Assembly: GCA_042095695.1 (NCBI GenBank) | Contig: JBELMP010000052.1 | Coordinates: 1-14,496, forward strand | Length of the DNA stretch: 14,496 bases | Direction of reading: 5' to 3' | DNA from: Maricaulis sp042095695 | GTDB lineage: Bacteria; Pseudomonadota; Alphaproteobacteria; Caulobacterales; Maricaulaceae | Shown: one piece after another, positions 4,210-11,923 of the stretch | Layout of the letters: every line of letters begins with the position of its first letter | How positions within the stretch are numbered: the first letter of the stretch is position 1 | Notes under the pieces: generated by a model | Databases searched by the model: none | What the model was told of the DNA's origin: nothing | What the model saw: the letters and a program-made list of their open reading frames with translations, nothing else | Translations under genes and position numbers: made by a program

Positions 4210-6543
4210 ATGATTCAGCGCGTTCTGGGCGGTCTGTTGACCGCGCTTGGCATTCTTGCCGGACTTCTCGTCATTCTCGCACTCGTCTTCGCCAATCGGC
4301 TTTACGCCTCCCTGCCGGAAATCGAGGGCGAGATGCATCTCGATGGCCTTTCAGGAAATGCGGTGATCGCCCGCGATGCCAATGCTGTGCCGCATATTTT
4401 CGCCGATATAGAGGAAGATGCCTATTTCGCGCTGGGCGTGGCCCATGCCCAGGACCGGCTCTGGCAGATGGAAATCACGCGGCGTGCTATTCGGGGTCAA
4501 CTCGCTGAAATTCTGGGTGAAAGCCTGGTCGGCAGTGATATCCGGTTCCGCACGATGGGCCTGGGCTCTGCAGCGGACACCGCCGTGGCCAACCTGCCCG
4601 ATGATGTGCGCTCAGCCCTGCAGGCCTATGCGGATGGGGTGAACTCCATCGCCCAGGCGCCGGGTTTTGTCACCCCGCCCGAATTCCAGATCCTGATGTT
4701 CGCACCGGCTGCCTGGACACCGGAAGACACGGTGGTCGTGTTCAAGGCGATCGCGCTGGACCTGTTCGGCAATGCCTTCAGCGAACCGCGCGTCAACGCC
4801 CTGCTGGATCATCTCGGTGAAGACAGAGCGCGCGAATTCATGGGACGCTATCCCGATGAGACCCCGCGCTCGCTGAGCATGGCCGATCTCGGCCTGGCCC
4901 CGGTCGCTGACGATGCCGCAAGCGAGGCCGAAGACACCCTGCCGATTGAAGGCGTCAATGAAGAAGCCCGTGAAGGATCAAACAATTGGGTCCTGGCCGG
5001 TAGCCGCACAGATACCGGCATGCCGATCCTGGCCAATGATCCGCATCTGGGGCTGCAAGCGCCCTCCCTATGGTATCTGGCACGTCTGACCACGCCGGCA
5101 GGATCGGTCGTCGGGGTCACCCTGCCCGGCACGCCCTTCGTGACCCTGGGCCGTAATGATCACATCGCCTGGGGTTTCACCAATACCGCACCGGATGTCG
5201 GTGACCTTCATGCCGTCACCGAGGCCGATGTCATCGAAACGCGTGAGGAAGTCATTGAGGTCCGTTTTGGTGATCCGGTGACCATCACACGGCGCGCGAC
5301 AGCGACCGGCCCGGTGCTTGATCCGGACTATTATGATTATGACGTGCCTGAAGGCGCCGACTTCCTCGCCCTGCAATGGATGCTCGATGAGCCCGATGAC
5401 GCCACGTCCGGCGTCGGCATGCGCATTCTTCATGGTGAGGATTGGGATGACTTCGTCGATGCGCTTCGTGATTTCGTAGCTCCGCAACAAAGCATGGTCT
5501 TTGCGGCCACGGACGGAGATATCGGCTTTTATGCACCGGCCCGGATCCCGGTCCGTGATGAGAATGGCGCCTGGGTGGACACCATCCCCTTCGAGGAATT
5601 GCCGCATACTCGCAATCCCGAGCGCGGCTTTGTTGCAACGGCAAATAACAAAATTATTCCAGATGGATACCCCCATTTTCTGACCAATGACTGGTATGGG
5701 GTCAGTCGCATCACCCGCATCTATGAGGGCATTGAAGGCCAACAGGTGCACTCGATGGAGAGCATGGCCGCACTGCAATACGACACCGTTTCCACCGTCG
5801 CCCGCACCATGCTGCCCTTCCTGCTGGAGGCCGAGCCGCAGACCGAGGCCGGTCGGCAGGCGCTGGCCTTGATGACGGGCTGGGATGCCGACATGGTGGT
5901 CGACCAGCCGCAACCCCTGATCTTCTCTGCCTGGATGCGCGAACTCGGTCCCGCCGTCTATAATGACGAGCTTGGCGATTTGGCCAGTGACTGGGTCGGC
6001 TATCGCCAGCAATTCATGGAAGATGCGGTCACCGGTCGACTACCGGCCTGGTGCGATGATGTGACCACCGGGATCGCGGAAAGCTGTCAACAGCTTCTGG
6101 GCCCGGCTCTCGATGCCGCCCTGCCCGCCCTGATTGAGCTTTACGGAGCAGACATTTCAGCCTGGGAATGGGGCGATGCGCATTATGCCCGCCATGCCCA
6201 TCTGCCGTTTTCCGAAATGCCGTTCCTGGCCGATTTCTTCACCATCACCACACCGATCCCCGGTGATGGATCGACCGTCAATGTCGCGCATCACAGCTGG
6301 CGCCGCGACGACTATTCGGTGTTTCACGCCGCTTCCTACCGGGCGCTCTACGACCTCGCCGATCTCGACCGTTCGCTCTACATGATCACGACCGGCCAGT
6401 CCGGGAATGTGTTATCGCCGCATTATGATGACCTCGCCCCGCTCTGGGGGCGTGGTGAGTATATCGAGATCCGCAGTGACTGGACTCCGCAGAGCGCGCC
6501 CGAGGATGTCGTCCTGTTGCGGCTTTATCCCGGCTCGCCGTAA
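4210..6543 (+). CDS. Penicillin acylase family Ntn-hydrolase (penicillin / acyl-homoserine lactone acylase-like)
   Basis: 777-residue precursor of the penicillin G/cephalosporin/AHL acylase family. These amidases self-cleave so that a new N-terminal serine becomes the nucleophile. A hydrophobic signal or anchor spans residues 4-28. The alpha-chain signature is VIARDANAVPHIFADIEED then ALGVAHAQDRLWQMEITRR (52-92). The predicted cleavage is G256/S257 in REGSNNWVLAG, with S257 as nucleophile. ANDPHLGL follows, then a TANNK motif (N479/N480) that by position resembles the oxyanion asparagine region, and SWRRDDYSVFHAASYR and TGQSGNVLSPHYDD near the C-terminus. A periplasmic or membrane-anchored location is expected. 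Substrate (AHL, beta-lactam, other N-acyl compound) cannot be told from sequence. ATG 4210 has GGAG at 4197-4200; the frame is open upstream, but that part overlaps the divergent gene. Its 3' end overlaps the convergent flavin reductase by 19 bases. Confidence 0.93.
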   Translation: MIQRVLGGLLTALGILAGLLVILALVFANRLYASLPEIEGEMHLDGLSGNAVIARDANAVPHIFADIEEDAYFALGVAHAQDRLWQMEITRRAIRGQLAEILGESLVGSDIRFRTMGLGSAADTAVANLPDDVRSALQAYADGVNSIAQAPGFVTPPEFQILMFAPAAWTPEDTVVVFKAIALDLFGNAFSEPRVNALLDHLGEDRAREFMGRYPDETPRSLSMADLGLAPVADDAASEAEDTLPIEGVNEEAREGSNNWVLAGSRTDTGMPILANDPHLGLQAPSLWYLARLTTPAGSVVGVTLPGTPFVTLGRNDHIAWGFTNTAPDVGDLHAVTEADVIETREEVIEVRFGDPVTITRRATATGPVLDPDYYDYDVPEGADFLALQWMLDEPDDATSGVGMRILHGEDWDDFVDALRDFVAPQQSMVFAATDGDIGFYAPARIPVRDENGAWVDTIPFEELPHTRNPERGFVATANNKIIPDGYPHFLTNDWYGVSRITRIYEGIEGQQVHSMESMAALQYDTVSTVARTMLPFLLEAEPQTEAGRQALALMTGWDADMVVDQPQPLIFSAWMRELGPAVYNDELGDLASDWVGYRQQFMEDAVTGRLPAWCDDVTTGIAESCQQLLGPALDAALPALIELYGADISAWEWGDAHYARHAHLPFSEMPFLADFFTITTPIPGDGSTVNVAHHSWRRDDYSVFHAASYRALYDLADLDRSLYMITTGQSGNVLSPHYDDLAPLWGRGEYIEIRSDWTPQSAPEDVVLLRLYPGSP

Positions 6544-6989
6544 GCGCCGCGATAAAAGACCAGGGCCGGTACATCGCGACGGGTTTCATGCGCCATCACC
6601 TCACCGAGGATGATGTCATGATCTCCGCCAGGATAAATCACGCGTCTTTGGCACCGAAGATAGGCCACACAGTCGTCGATGATCGGTGTATCGTCAGTCG
6701 ATATTACAATCCCGCACGCGGATAAGTCCGGGTTTATCGCGCATTCATGCGCCCAGCCGGACTGGTCCGCGGCAAGGATATTGATGGCGTAATCCTCGAC
6801 ATCCCGGAACAGGTCATAGCGCTCCCGGTCACGTTCGATCGACCAGAGCACCAGCGGCGGATCGAGGGAGACAGAGGCGAAGGAATTCACCGTCACGCCG
6901 ACAGCCTGGCCCTTCACGCGCGCCGTGATAATCGCCACACCGGTTGGGTAGCGCCCCAATACATCACGGAAATCACGGCTATTGCTCAC
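6525..6989 (-). CDS. Flavin reductase-like domain protein
   Basis: 154 residues of the flavin reductase-like FMN-binding family (DIM6/NTAB type). Members typically reduce FMN/FAD with NAD(P)H and feed a partner monooxygenase. Family features: DVLGRYPTGVAIITA near the N-terminus, AVGVTVNSFASVSLDPPLVLWSI (flavin contacts), FAINIL-like YAINILAADQ, then YPGGDHDIILGEV and a final PALVFYRGAY. Start is GTG 6989, with GAGGAG at 6997-7002 seven bases upstream; it encodes M-S-N-S-R-D-F. No oxygenase partner is in the window, so the physiological role is open; several family members act on other substrates. It is divergent from motB across 87 bases and convergent with the acylase: stop TAA at 6525-6527 lies inside the last codons of the acylase. 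Confidence 0.92.
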   Translation of the reverse strand: MSNSRDFRDVLGRYPTGVAIITARVKGQAVGVTVNSFASVSLDPPLVLWSIERDRERYDLFRDVEDYAINILAADQSGWAHECAINPDLSACGIVISTDDTPIIDDCVAYLRCQRRVIYPGGDHDIILGEVMAHETRRDVPALVFYRGAYGEPG

Positions 6990-7076
6990 AAATTCGCTCC
7001 TCAGGCAGGAAAGGAAACCTCACCTTAACTGTGATCGTCTACAGCATGGTCAAGAGAATGAACAAGGTGGGATCAC

Positions 7077-7994
7077 ATGGCGGCGACTGATCAACCGATC
7101 ATTATTAAGAAAGTCAAAAAGGGCGGCGGGCACGGCCATCATGGTGGCGCGTGGAAAGTTGCCTATGCCGACTTCGTCACCGCGATGATGGCATTCTTCC
7201 TTTTGATGTGGCTGATCAACACCACCACGCCAGAGCAAAAGCGCGGAATCGCTGACTATTTTGCTCCTGCCTCTGTCTCTCCCGCGAATTCGGGTTCGGG
7301 CGCACCGCTGGCCGGAACCTCACCGGGCGATGATGGCGTTCAAGGATCGGGCGACAGCTCACAGCGCCAGCGCCTGGCCCCGACCGCACCGCAGGAAAAT
7401 GACCGCAATCAACAGCAATCGCCAGAAGCGGCCCCGGCCAATGATGGTGAGCCGGCGATCTCGACCGATGCGATTCTGGAAGCGCAACAGCGCCGCGCCG
7501 AGGCACAGCTCTACAGCGCCGAAATGTCACTCCGCCAGGCCATGCAGGAAATGCCGGAACTGGCAGAATTGTCCAACCATGTGATCATGGATCAGACGCC
7601 GGAAGGCCTGCGCATTCAACTGGTTGACCAGGAAGGGCGTCCCATGTTCGACCCCGGCTCGGTCGAGCCGAACGAACGGGCCGTTACGCTTTTGCGCGCC
7701 GTGGCGGCGATCGCGGAACGCCTGCCGAACCGCCTGTCCATCGCCGGCCACACCGATAGCGGACCGGTCACTGTCGGCGATTACAGCAATTGGGAACTCT
7801 CCGCCGATCGCGCCAATGCCGCCCGCGCAGTCCTCCAGGGCGAAGGTATTCGTGACGACCGGATCTATGAGGTTCGTGGCAAGGCCGGCTCCGAGCCGCT
7901 CTATCCGGATGACCCTTACATGGCGGGCAATCGCCGCATCTCGATCACGCTATTGCGCGAGGCGCCCATCCTTCCCTCCGGCCATCGGCTCTAG
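7077..7994 (+). CDS. motB: Flagellar motor stator protein MotB
   Basis: 305-residue MotB, which with MotA forms the ion-driven stator and anchors it to peptidoglycan. The basic, Gly/His-rich N-terminus (IIIKKVKKGGGHGHHGG) leads into AWKVAYADFVTAMMAFFLLMWLIN (25-48), the single transmembrane helix, with the ion-binding aspartate D32 at the same number as in E. coli. Residues ~60-125 form a long Pro/Ser/Gln linker that should hold the plug region. The C-terminal OmpA-like peptidoglycan-binding domain (~175-295) contains LSIAGHTDSGP and NWELSADRANAARAVL. Start ATG 7077 has AGGTGG at 7065-7070. No motA is adjacent, and unlinked motA/motB is known in Caulobacter. The TAG stop lies in an eight-pair hairpin. 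A peptidoglycan-binding OmpA protein of another system is less likely given the complete MotB helix. Confidence 0.95.
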   Translation: MAATDQPIIIKKVKKGGGHGHHGGAWKVAYADFVTAMMAFFLLMWLINTTTPEQKRGIADYFAPASVSPANSGSGAPLAGTSPGDDGVQGSGDSSQRQRLAPTAPQENDRNQQQSPEAAPANDGEPAISTDAILEAQQRRAEAQLYSAEMSLRQAMQEMPELAELSNHVIMDQTPEGLRIQLVDQEGRPMFDPGSVEPNERAVTLLRAVAAIAERLPNRLSIAGHTDSGPVTVGDYSNWELSADRANAARAVLQGEGIRDDRIYEVRGKAGSEPLYPDDPYMAGNRRISITLLREAPILPSGHRL

Positions 7995-8012
7995 GCAGTC
8001 AACTCTGCCTAG
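7991..8012 (+). terminator. Perfect 8-bp hairpin at the motB stop codon
   Basis: CTAGGCAG (7991-7998), loop TCAACT, CTGCCTAG (8005-8012): a perfect eight-pair stem whose left arm contains the motB TAG stop. There is no T-run after it (CCTGCGG follows), so it may be a non-canonical terminator or a 3' end stabiliser for motB mRNA. Confidence 0.5.
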
Positions 8013-8083
8013 CCTGCGGACAAGACTGCAGAAATATAGATTTGGGCTTCGCAAGCACGGGCACAACATGCTAGCCTTCTGAT

Positions 8084-8112
8084 TTGGTCAAACAGATCAG
8101 GTTTCCCTAAAT
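8084..8112 (+). promoter_or_regulatory. Candidate promoter directly before the SLC13 transporter gene
   Basis: TTGGTC (8084-8089), a 17-base spacer and CTAAAT (8107-8112) resemble a housekeeping -35/-10 pair. Transcription would begin near 8118-8120, after the first ATG (8116) and just before a second in-frame ATG (8125), which would make a nearly leaderless message. A short inverted repeat, CTGAT (8079-8083) and ATCAG (8096-8100), overlaps the -35. Prediction by eye only. Confidence 0.3.
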
Positions 8113-8115
8113 TTC

Positions 8116-9951
8116 ATGCTTGAGATGACGTCTGTAGATATGTGGCAGATGTGGGCGGTGCTCGGCGGTGTCACAGTCGCGATCCTGTTCTATTGCTGGG
8201 ACCGGTTTCAGATCGAAGTCGTGTCTGCGGCTGTCGTCGGGGCCGTCCTGCTCTTTTTCCAGCTTTTTCCGCTGTCTGCGGATAATCCCACGACGGCGCA
8301 GATCCTTTCCGGCTTTGCCAACCCGGCGCTGATAACCATTCTGGCGCTTCTCATCGTGGGCCAGGGCATTTTCCAGACCGGCGCCATGGATGGGCCGACC
8401 CGCTTCCTCCTGAGCTCCTATGACCAGCACCCGCGAACGACATTGCTGTCCATGTTTGCCTTCGTTTTCACTGTCAGCGCCTTCATCAATAACACGCCGG
8501 TCGTGGTGATGTTCGTCCCGATCCTTGTGGCCATTGCCAAACGGATGGAGACCAGCCCTTCCAAGCTTATGATTCCGTTGAGTTATGTCTGCATTCTAGC
8601 CGGTATGACCACGCTGATTGGGTCATCGACCAATCTTCTCGTGGCCGACAGCCTCCTGTCGCAAACCGGTGTGCAGATCGGCTTTTTCACACCGACCGGC
8701 CCGGGCCTCTTCCTGGCCGGGATCGGCTTGATCTACGTCATGTTCGTGGTGCCGCACTTCCTGCCCGAACGCGCCTCCATGGAGGATGCGCTAAAGGGCG
8801 GAGATGGCCGCCAATACATCGCCCAGCTTGAAGTCACCACCGACCACCCCCTCGCTGGCAAACAGCCGGTTGCGGGCATGTTTCCGGACCTGCCGGACAT
8901 GACGGTGAGAATGATCCAGCGCGGCGAGCACGCCCTTCTGCCTCCGTTTTCCGACATAACGCTAAAGCCCGGCGATCTGGTCATTGTCGCTTCCACACGC
9001 CAGAAACTGCAGGACCTCTTGTCCAAGAACCCCAATTATATGCGGGGCTTGCTGGATACCAACGAGGATGGCGACAAGATGGAAAAAGGCGATGGCCTGG
9101 CCATCACCGAGGCCGTCGTCGCACCGGGTTCGCGCCTGTCCGGTCGCACCATCGAGCATATCGGCTTTCGGCACACGACGGGCTGTGTGGTGCTCGGCAT
9201 CCAGCGCCGTAGCCGCATGATCCGGGCGCGCATGGGCGAAATCCGGCTGGAGGCCGGTGATACGCTTCTGCTTTTCGGGTCCTCTACAGCGATGAAGCGC
9301 CTGCGCGCTGACCGCGATCTTCTGCTGCTGGAATGGTCGACCACCTCGATCGCGGATCCCCGCAAAACCCTTTCGGCCCGGATTATCTTCGGCGGCGTGG
9401 TGATTGCCGCAGCGACCGGCATCGTCCCGATCGTGGTTGCCTCATTCCTCGGGGCGCTGGGGATGATCGCAGCGGGCTGCCTGAATACACGCCAGGCTGC
9501 GCGAGCCTTCGACATGAGGGTCTATCTCCTGATTGGCTCGGCCTTCGCCCTCGGCACAGCCCTGCAATCGACCGGCGGTGCCGATCTGCTTGCAAGCGGT
9601 GTGGTATCGGTTTTCGCGCCTTATGGTCCCGTCGTCCTAATGTCGGCGCTGTTCCTGTTGATCGCAGCCTTGACCAATGTCCTCTCCAACAGCGCGACCG
9701 CAATCTTGTTCACCCCGATAGCAGTCGGCGCCGCCCAGCAGCTGGGCCAGGACCCGATGATGTTCGCCCTGACCGTTCTGTTCGCGGCCAATACCAGCTT
9801 CGCCACCCCGATCGGCTACCAGACCAACCTGCTCGTTATGGGGCCAGGCCATTATAAGTTTGGCGATTATCTGCGCGCGGGCGCACCCCTCGCCGTGCTT
9901 ATGTGGATCGCCTATACGGTCTATATTGCCTTGCAATACGCCTTCATGTGA
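8116..9951 (+). CDS. SLC13 (DASS) family transporter with two RCK_C domains
   Basis: 611-residue inner-membrane transporter. Two membrane halves flank a soluble insert. The first half has the family motifs SAFINNTPVVVMFVPI (121-136) and LIGSSTNLLVADS (167-179). The second has NVLSNSATAILFTPIAVGAA (521-540) and SFATPIGYQTNLLV (561-574). The insert (~215-405) contains two TrkA_C/RCK_C-like repeats, ending in ITLKPGDLVIVAS (281-293) and IRLEAGDTLLLFGSS (376-390), which usually sense a small ligand. Members with this layout move anions such as sulfate, dicarboxylates or other organic acids, often sodium-coupled; the substrate is unknown here. No good Shine-Dalgarno precedes ATG 8116; ATG 8125 (MTSVDMW) is an alternative start. 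bpt begins 36 bases downstream and may share its transcript. Confidence 0.92.
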   Translation: MLEMTSVDMWQMWAVLGGVTVAILFYCWDRFQIEVVSAAVVGAVLLFFQLFPLSADNPTTAQILSGFANPALITILALLIVGQGIFQTGAMDGPTRFLLSSYDQHPRTTLLSMFAFVFTVSAFINNTPVVVMFVPILVAIAKRMETSPSKLMIPLSYVCILAGMTTLIGSSTNLLVADSLLSQTGVQIGFFTPTGPGLFLAGIGLIYVMFVVPHFLPERASMEDALKGGDGRQYIAQLEVTTDHPLAGKQPVAGMFPDLPDMTVRMIQRGEHALLPPFSDITLKPGDLVIVASTRQKLQDLLSKNPNYMRGLLDTNEDGDKMEKGDGLAITEAVVAPGSRLSGRTIEHIGFRHTTGCVVLGIQRRSRMIRARMGEIRLEAGDTLLLFGSSTAMKRLRADRDLLLLEWSTTSIADPRKTLSARIIFGGVVIAAATGIVPIVVASFLGALGMIAAGCLNTRQAARAFDMRVYLLIGSAFALGTALQSTGGADLLASGVVSVFAPYGPVVLMSALFLLIAALTNVLSNSATAILFTPIAVGAAQQLGQDPMMFALTVLFAANTSFATPIGYQTNLLVMGPGHYKFGDYLRAGAPLAVLMWIAYTVYIALQYAFM

Positions 9952-9987
9952 CGATGCAGCAAATAAAGGCGCAGAAATAGATTCTCC

Positions 9988-10755
9988 GTGACCCATCCGT
10001 TCGCGACACGACAAATACCCTTTTTCCTCACGGCGTCCTCGCCGTGCCCCTACCTGCCGGACCAGTGGGAGCGGAAAGTCTTTACGCGGATTGATCCCGG
10101 CGAGGGTCCCGAGCTGAATGATGCGCTGACTCATGCCGGCTTCAGGCGCAGCCAGTCGGTGCTGTATCGACCGGCTTGCGAAGCGTGTGATGCCTGCAAA
10201 TCCGTTCGCCTGGACACAGCAGAATTTGGCTGGAAACGGCGCTGGCGCAAAGTCCTCAACCGCAATTCGGACCTGCAAATCTCGACGGATCAGAACGCAG
10301 CGACCGAAGAGCAATATCGCGTGCTCGATCGCTATCTCAACAGCCGCCACTCCGATGGCGATATGGTCGGAATGAGCTTCGGCGAATACGTGTTGATGGT
10401 CGAAGAAGGCGCGCAGCGCACCCATGTCACCGAGTATCGCACGCCTGACGGCGTGCTGATTGCCGGCGCCCTCACCGATGTCCTCAAGGATGGTGTATCC
10501 TTGATCTACAGCTATTTTGATCCGGAAGCAGCGCAGCGCAGCCTTGGCGCCTTCATGATATTGGACGCGGTGCGCCAGGCCGAAGCCATGGGCCTGCCCT
10601 TTGTCTATCTGGGCTATTGGGTCCAGGGCAGCCGAAAAATGGCCTATAAAGCCGATTTTCAGCCCTTGCAGGTTCTGACACCTGCCGGCTGGGTGCCGCA
10701 ATCAACAGCCGAGCAGGCCGAGGCGGAGCTGGACGACGACGCCAGCATGGATTAA
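9988..10755 (+). CDS. bpt: Aspartate/glutamate leucyltransferase (arginyl-tRNA-protein transferase family)
   Basis: 255 residues, full length for bacterial Bpt/Ate. It transfers Leu (in Bpt) or Arg from charged tRNA to the N-terminus of proteins beginning with acidic residues, marking them for ClpS-ClpAP degradation (N-degron pathway). The N-terminal domain holds PCPYLPDQWERKVF (19-32) and the cysteine cluster SVLYRPACEACDACKSVRL (C20, C64, C67, C70). The C-terminal GNAT-like domain holds DGVSLIYSYFDPEAAQRSLGAFMILDAV and YLGYWVQGSRKMAYKADFQPL. The start is GTG 9988, giving MTHPFATRQIPFFLT. No close Shine-Dalgarno is visible (AAAGG at 9965-9969 is too far), so expression may depend on the upstream transporter transcript. 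In many alphaproteobacteria this gene sits near hemB; here they are 8 kb apart in the same orientation. Confidence 0.95.
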   Translation: MTHPFATRQIPFFLTASSPCPYLPDQWERKVFTRIDPGEGPELNDALTHAGFRRSQSVLYRPACEACDACKSVRLDTAEFGWKRRWRKVLNRNSDLQISTDQNAATEEQYRVLDRYLNSRHSDGDMVGMSFGEYVLMVEEGAQRTHVTEYRTPDGVLIAGALTDVLKDGVSLIYSYFDPEAAQRSLGAFMILDAVRQAEAMGLPFVYLGYWVQGSRKMAYKADFQPLQVLTPAGWVPQSTAEQAEAELDDDASMD

Positions 10756-10795
10756 CCGCTCATCTCAAGCGCAGACATCTTCAGGGGAGACGGTC

Positions 10796-11923
10796 ATGGA
10801 CCGACGCACATTTATCACCGGCAGCGCGGTGGCCACGGCGACAATTGCGACCGCATGCGGCGATAGCGGCCAGAATTCCGCCCAGGACGGCGTTGCCGCC
10901 CCGGCGATCAATCGCGGTGTCAAACGCCTGCGCATGGTCACAACCTGGCCGGCCAACTTCCCGGGCCTCGGAACAGCCGCCAATAATATCGCCGATTACG
11001 TCAATCGCGCCTCAAATGGCTCGCTTGAAGTCCGCGTCTATGCCGCCGGTGAAATCGTCAGCGCCTTTGAGGTGTTTGACGCGGTCTCGGAAGGCACAGC
11101 AGACATGTATCACGGGGCTGAGTATTACTGGCAGGGCAAGTCCCCGGCCTATAATTTCTTCACCGCCGTTCCGCTCGGCATGACGGCAACGGAGATTAAT
11201 GGCTGGATCGAATATGGCGGTGGCCAGGCCCTGTGGGACGAGCTGTCCGCCCAGTTCAATATCAAACCCTTCCAGGCGGCCAATTCCGGCCACCAGATGG
11301 GCGGCTGGTTCAAGCGAGAGATCAATACGCTGGATGATTTCCGCGGCTTGCGCATGCGGATACCGGGCCTTGGCGGCGAAGTCCTGCGCCAGCTCGGTGG
11401 TGCGGCAGTGACCCTGTCCGGCGGCGAAATCTATCCCGCGCTACAAAATGGCACGATTGACGCAACCGAGTGGGTTGGTCCGTGGAATGACCTCGCCTTC
11501 GGCTTTTACCGCGAAGCCCCCTTCTATTATGGCCCCGGCTTCCATGAACCCGGCTCGGCACTCAGCCTCGGTATTAATCTGGGCGTATGGGAGGGGCTGG
11601 ATGCCGATCAGCAGGCCTTGATCGAAACCGCCTGCCGGGCGGTGAACAGCACGAGCCTGGCCGAGTTCAATTATCAAAACGCCATCGCATTGCGTGTTCT
11701 GGTGGAAGAACACGGGATCCAGCTGCGCAGCTTCACCGATGAGATGTGGGACCGGATTGGCGAGATTTCCGAACAGGTGGTTGCCGATGTCGGGGCAACC
11801 GACGCGCTCAGCGCCCGCGTTTATGAGAGCTATCGGGCGGCACGCGACAGTCAGCGCAACTGGCTGAGCATCGGCGAACTTCCCTATACCCAGCAGCGCG
11901 AACGCGTTCTGTCAGGCCTGTGA
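10796..11923 (+). CDS. TRAP transporter substrate-binding protein (DctP family, TakP-like)
   Basis: 375-residue extracytoplasmic solute receptor of a tripartite ATP-independent (TRAP) transporter. The N-terminus MDRRTFITGSAVATATIATAC has a twin-arginine motif and a possible lipobox ending at C21, so export by Tat with lipid anchoring is likely. The mature part resembles the 2-oxo acid receptor TakP: AAGEIVSAFEVFDAVSEG, HQMGGWFKREINTLDDFRGLRMR, GGEIYPALQNGTIDATEWVGP. The ligand and sodium residues of TakP have counterparts at Q167, R188, E225 and W226, so a 2-oxo or similar monocarboxylic acid is my best guess. Start ATG 10796 is preceded by AGGGGAG (10783-10789), a strong site six bases away. 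The gene begins 40 bases after bpt with no visible terminator between them, and its TGA overlaps the DctQ start by one base. Confidence 0.94.
   Translation: MDRRTFITGSAVATATIATACGDSGQNSAQDGVAAPAINRGVKRLRMVTTWPANFPGLGTAANNIADYVNRASNGSLEVRVYAAGEIVSAFEVFDAVSEGTADMYHGAEYYWQGKSPAYNFFTAVPLGMTATEINGWIEYGGGQALWDELSAQFNIKPFQAANSGHQMGGWFKREINTLDDFRGLRMRIPGLGGEVLRQLGGAAVTLSGGEIYPALQNGTIDATEWVGPWNDLAFGFYREAPFYYGPGFHEPGSALSLGINLGVWEGLDADQQALIETACRAVNSTSLAEFNYQNAIALRVLVEEHGIQLRSFTDEMWDRIGEISEQVVADVGATDALSARVYESYRAARDSQRNWLSIGELPYTQQRERVLSGL

Noticed and set aside
4149..4211. 21-residue N-terminal extension of the dehydrogenase
   Set aside because: The family begins a few residues before the GxGxxG motif, and GGGAGG points to ATG 4148.
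5068..6012. Long antisense open frame (314 codons) opposite the acylase
   Set aside because: It lies entirely within a clearly conserved acylase gene, has no recognisable domain and no supporting start context; such mirror frames are common in GC-rich coding DNA.
8043..8053. Small GCTT-CGC-AAGC hairpin after motB
   Set aside because: Four base pairs only; expected by chance.
9952..9987. Possible terminator between the SLC13 gene and bpt
   Set aside because: The 36-base gap shows no stem of useful length and no T-run.
9637..10701. Long antisense open frame (354 codons) opposite the SLC13 gene and bpt
   Set aside because: It spans two well-supported plus-strand genes and the gap between them, and its protein has no family features. 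It is a composition shadow.
10756..10795. Possible terminator or promoter between bpt and the TRAP receptor
   Set aside because: Only a strong ribosome binding site is visible; no hairpin or convincing -35/-10 pair.
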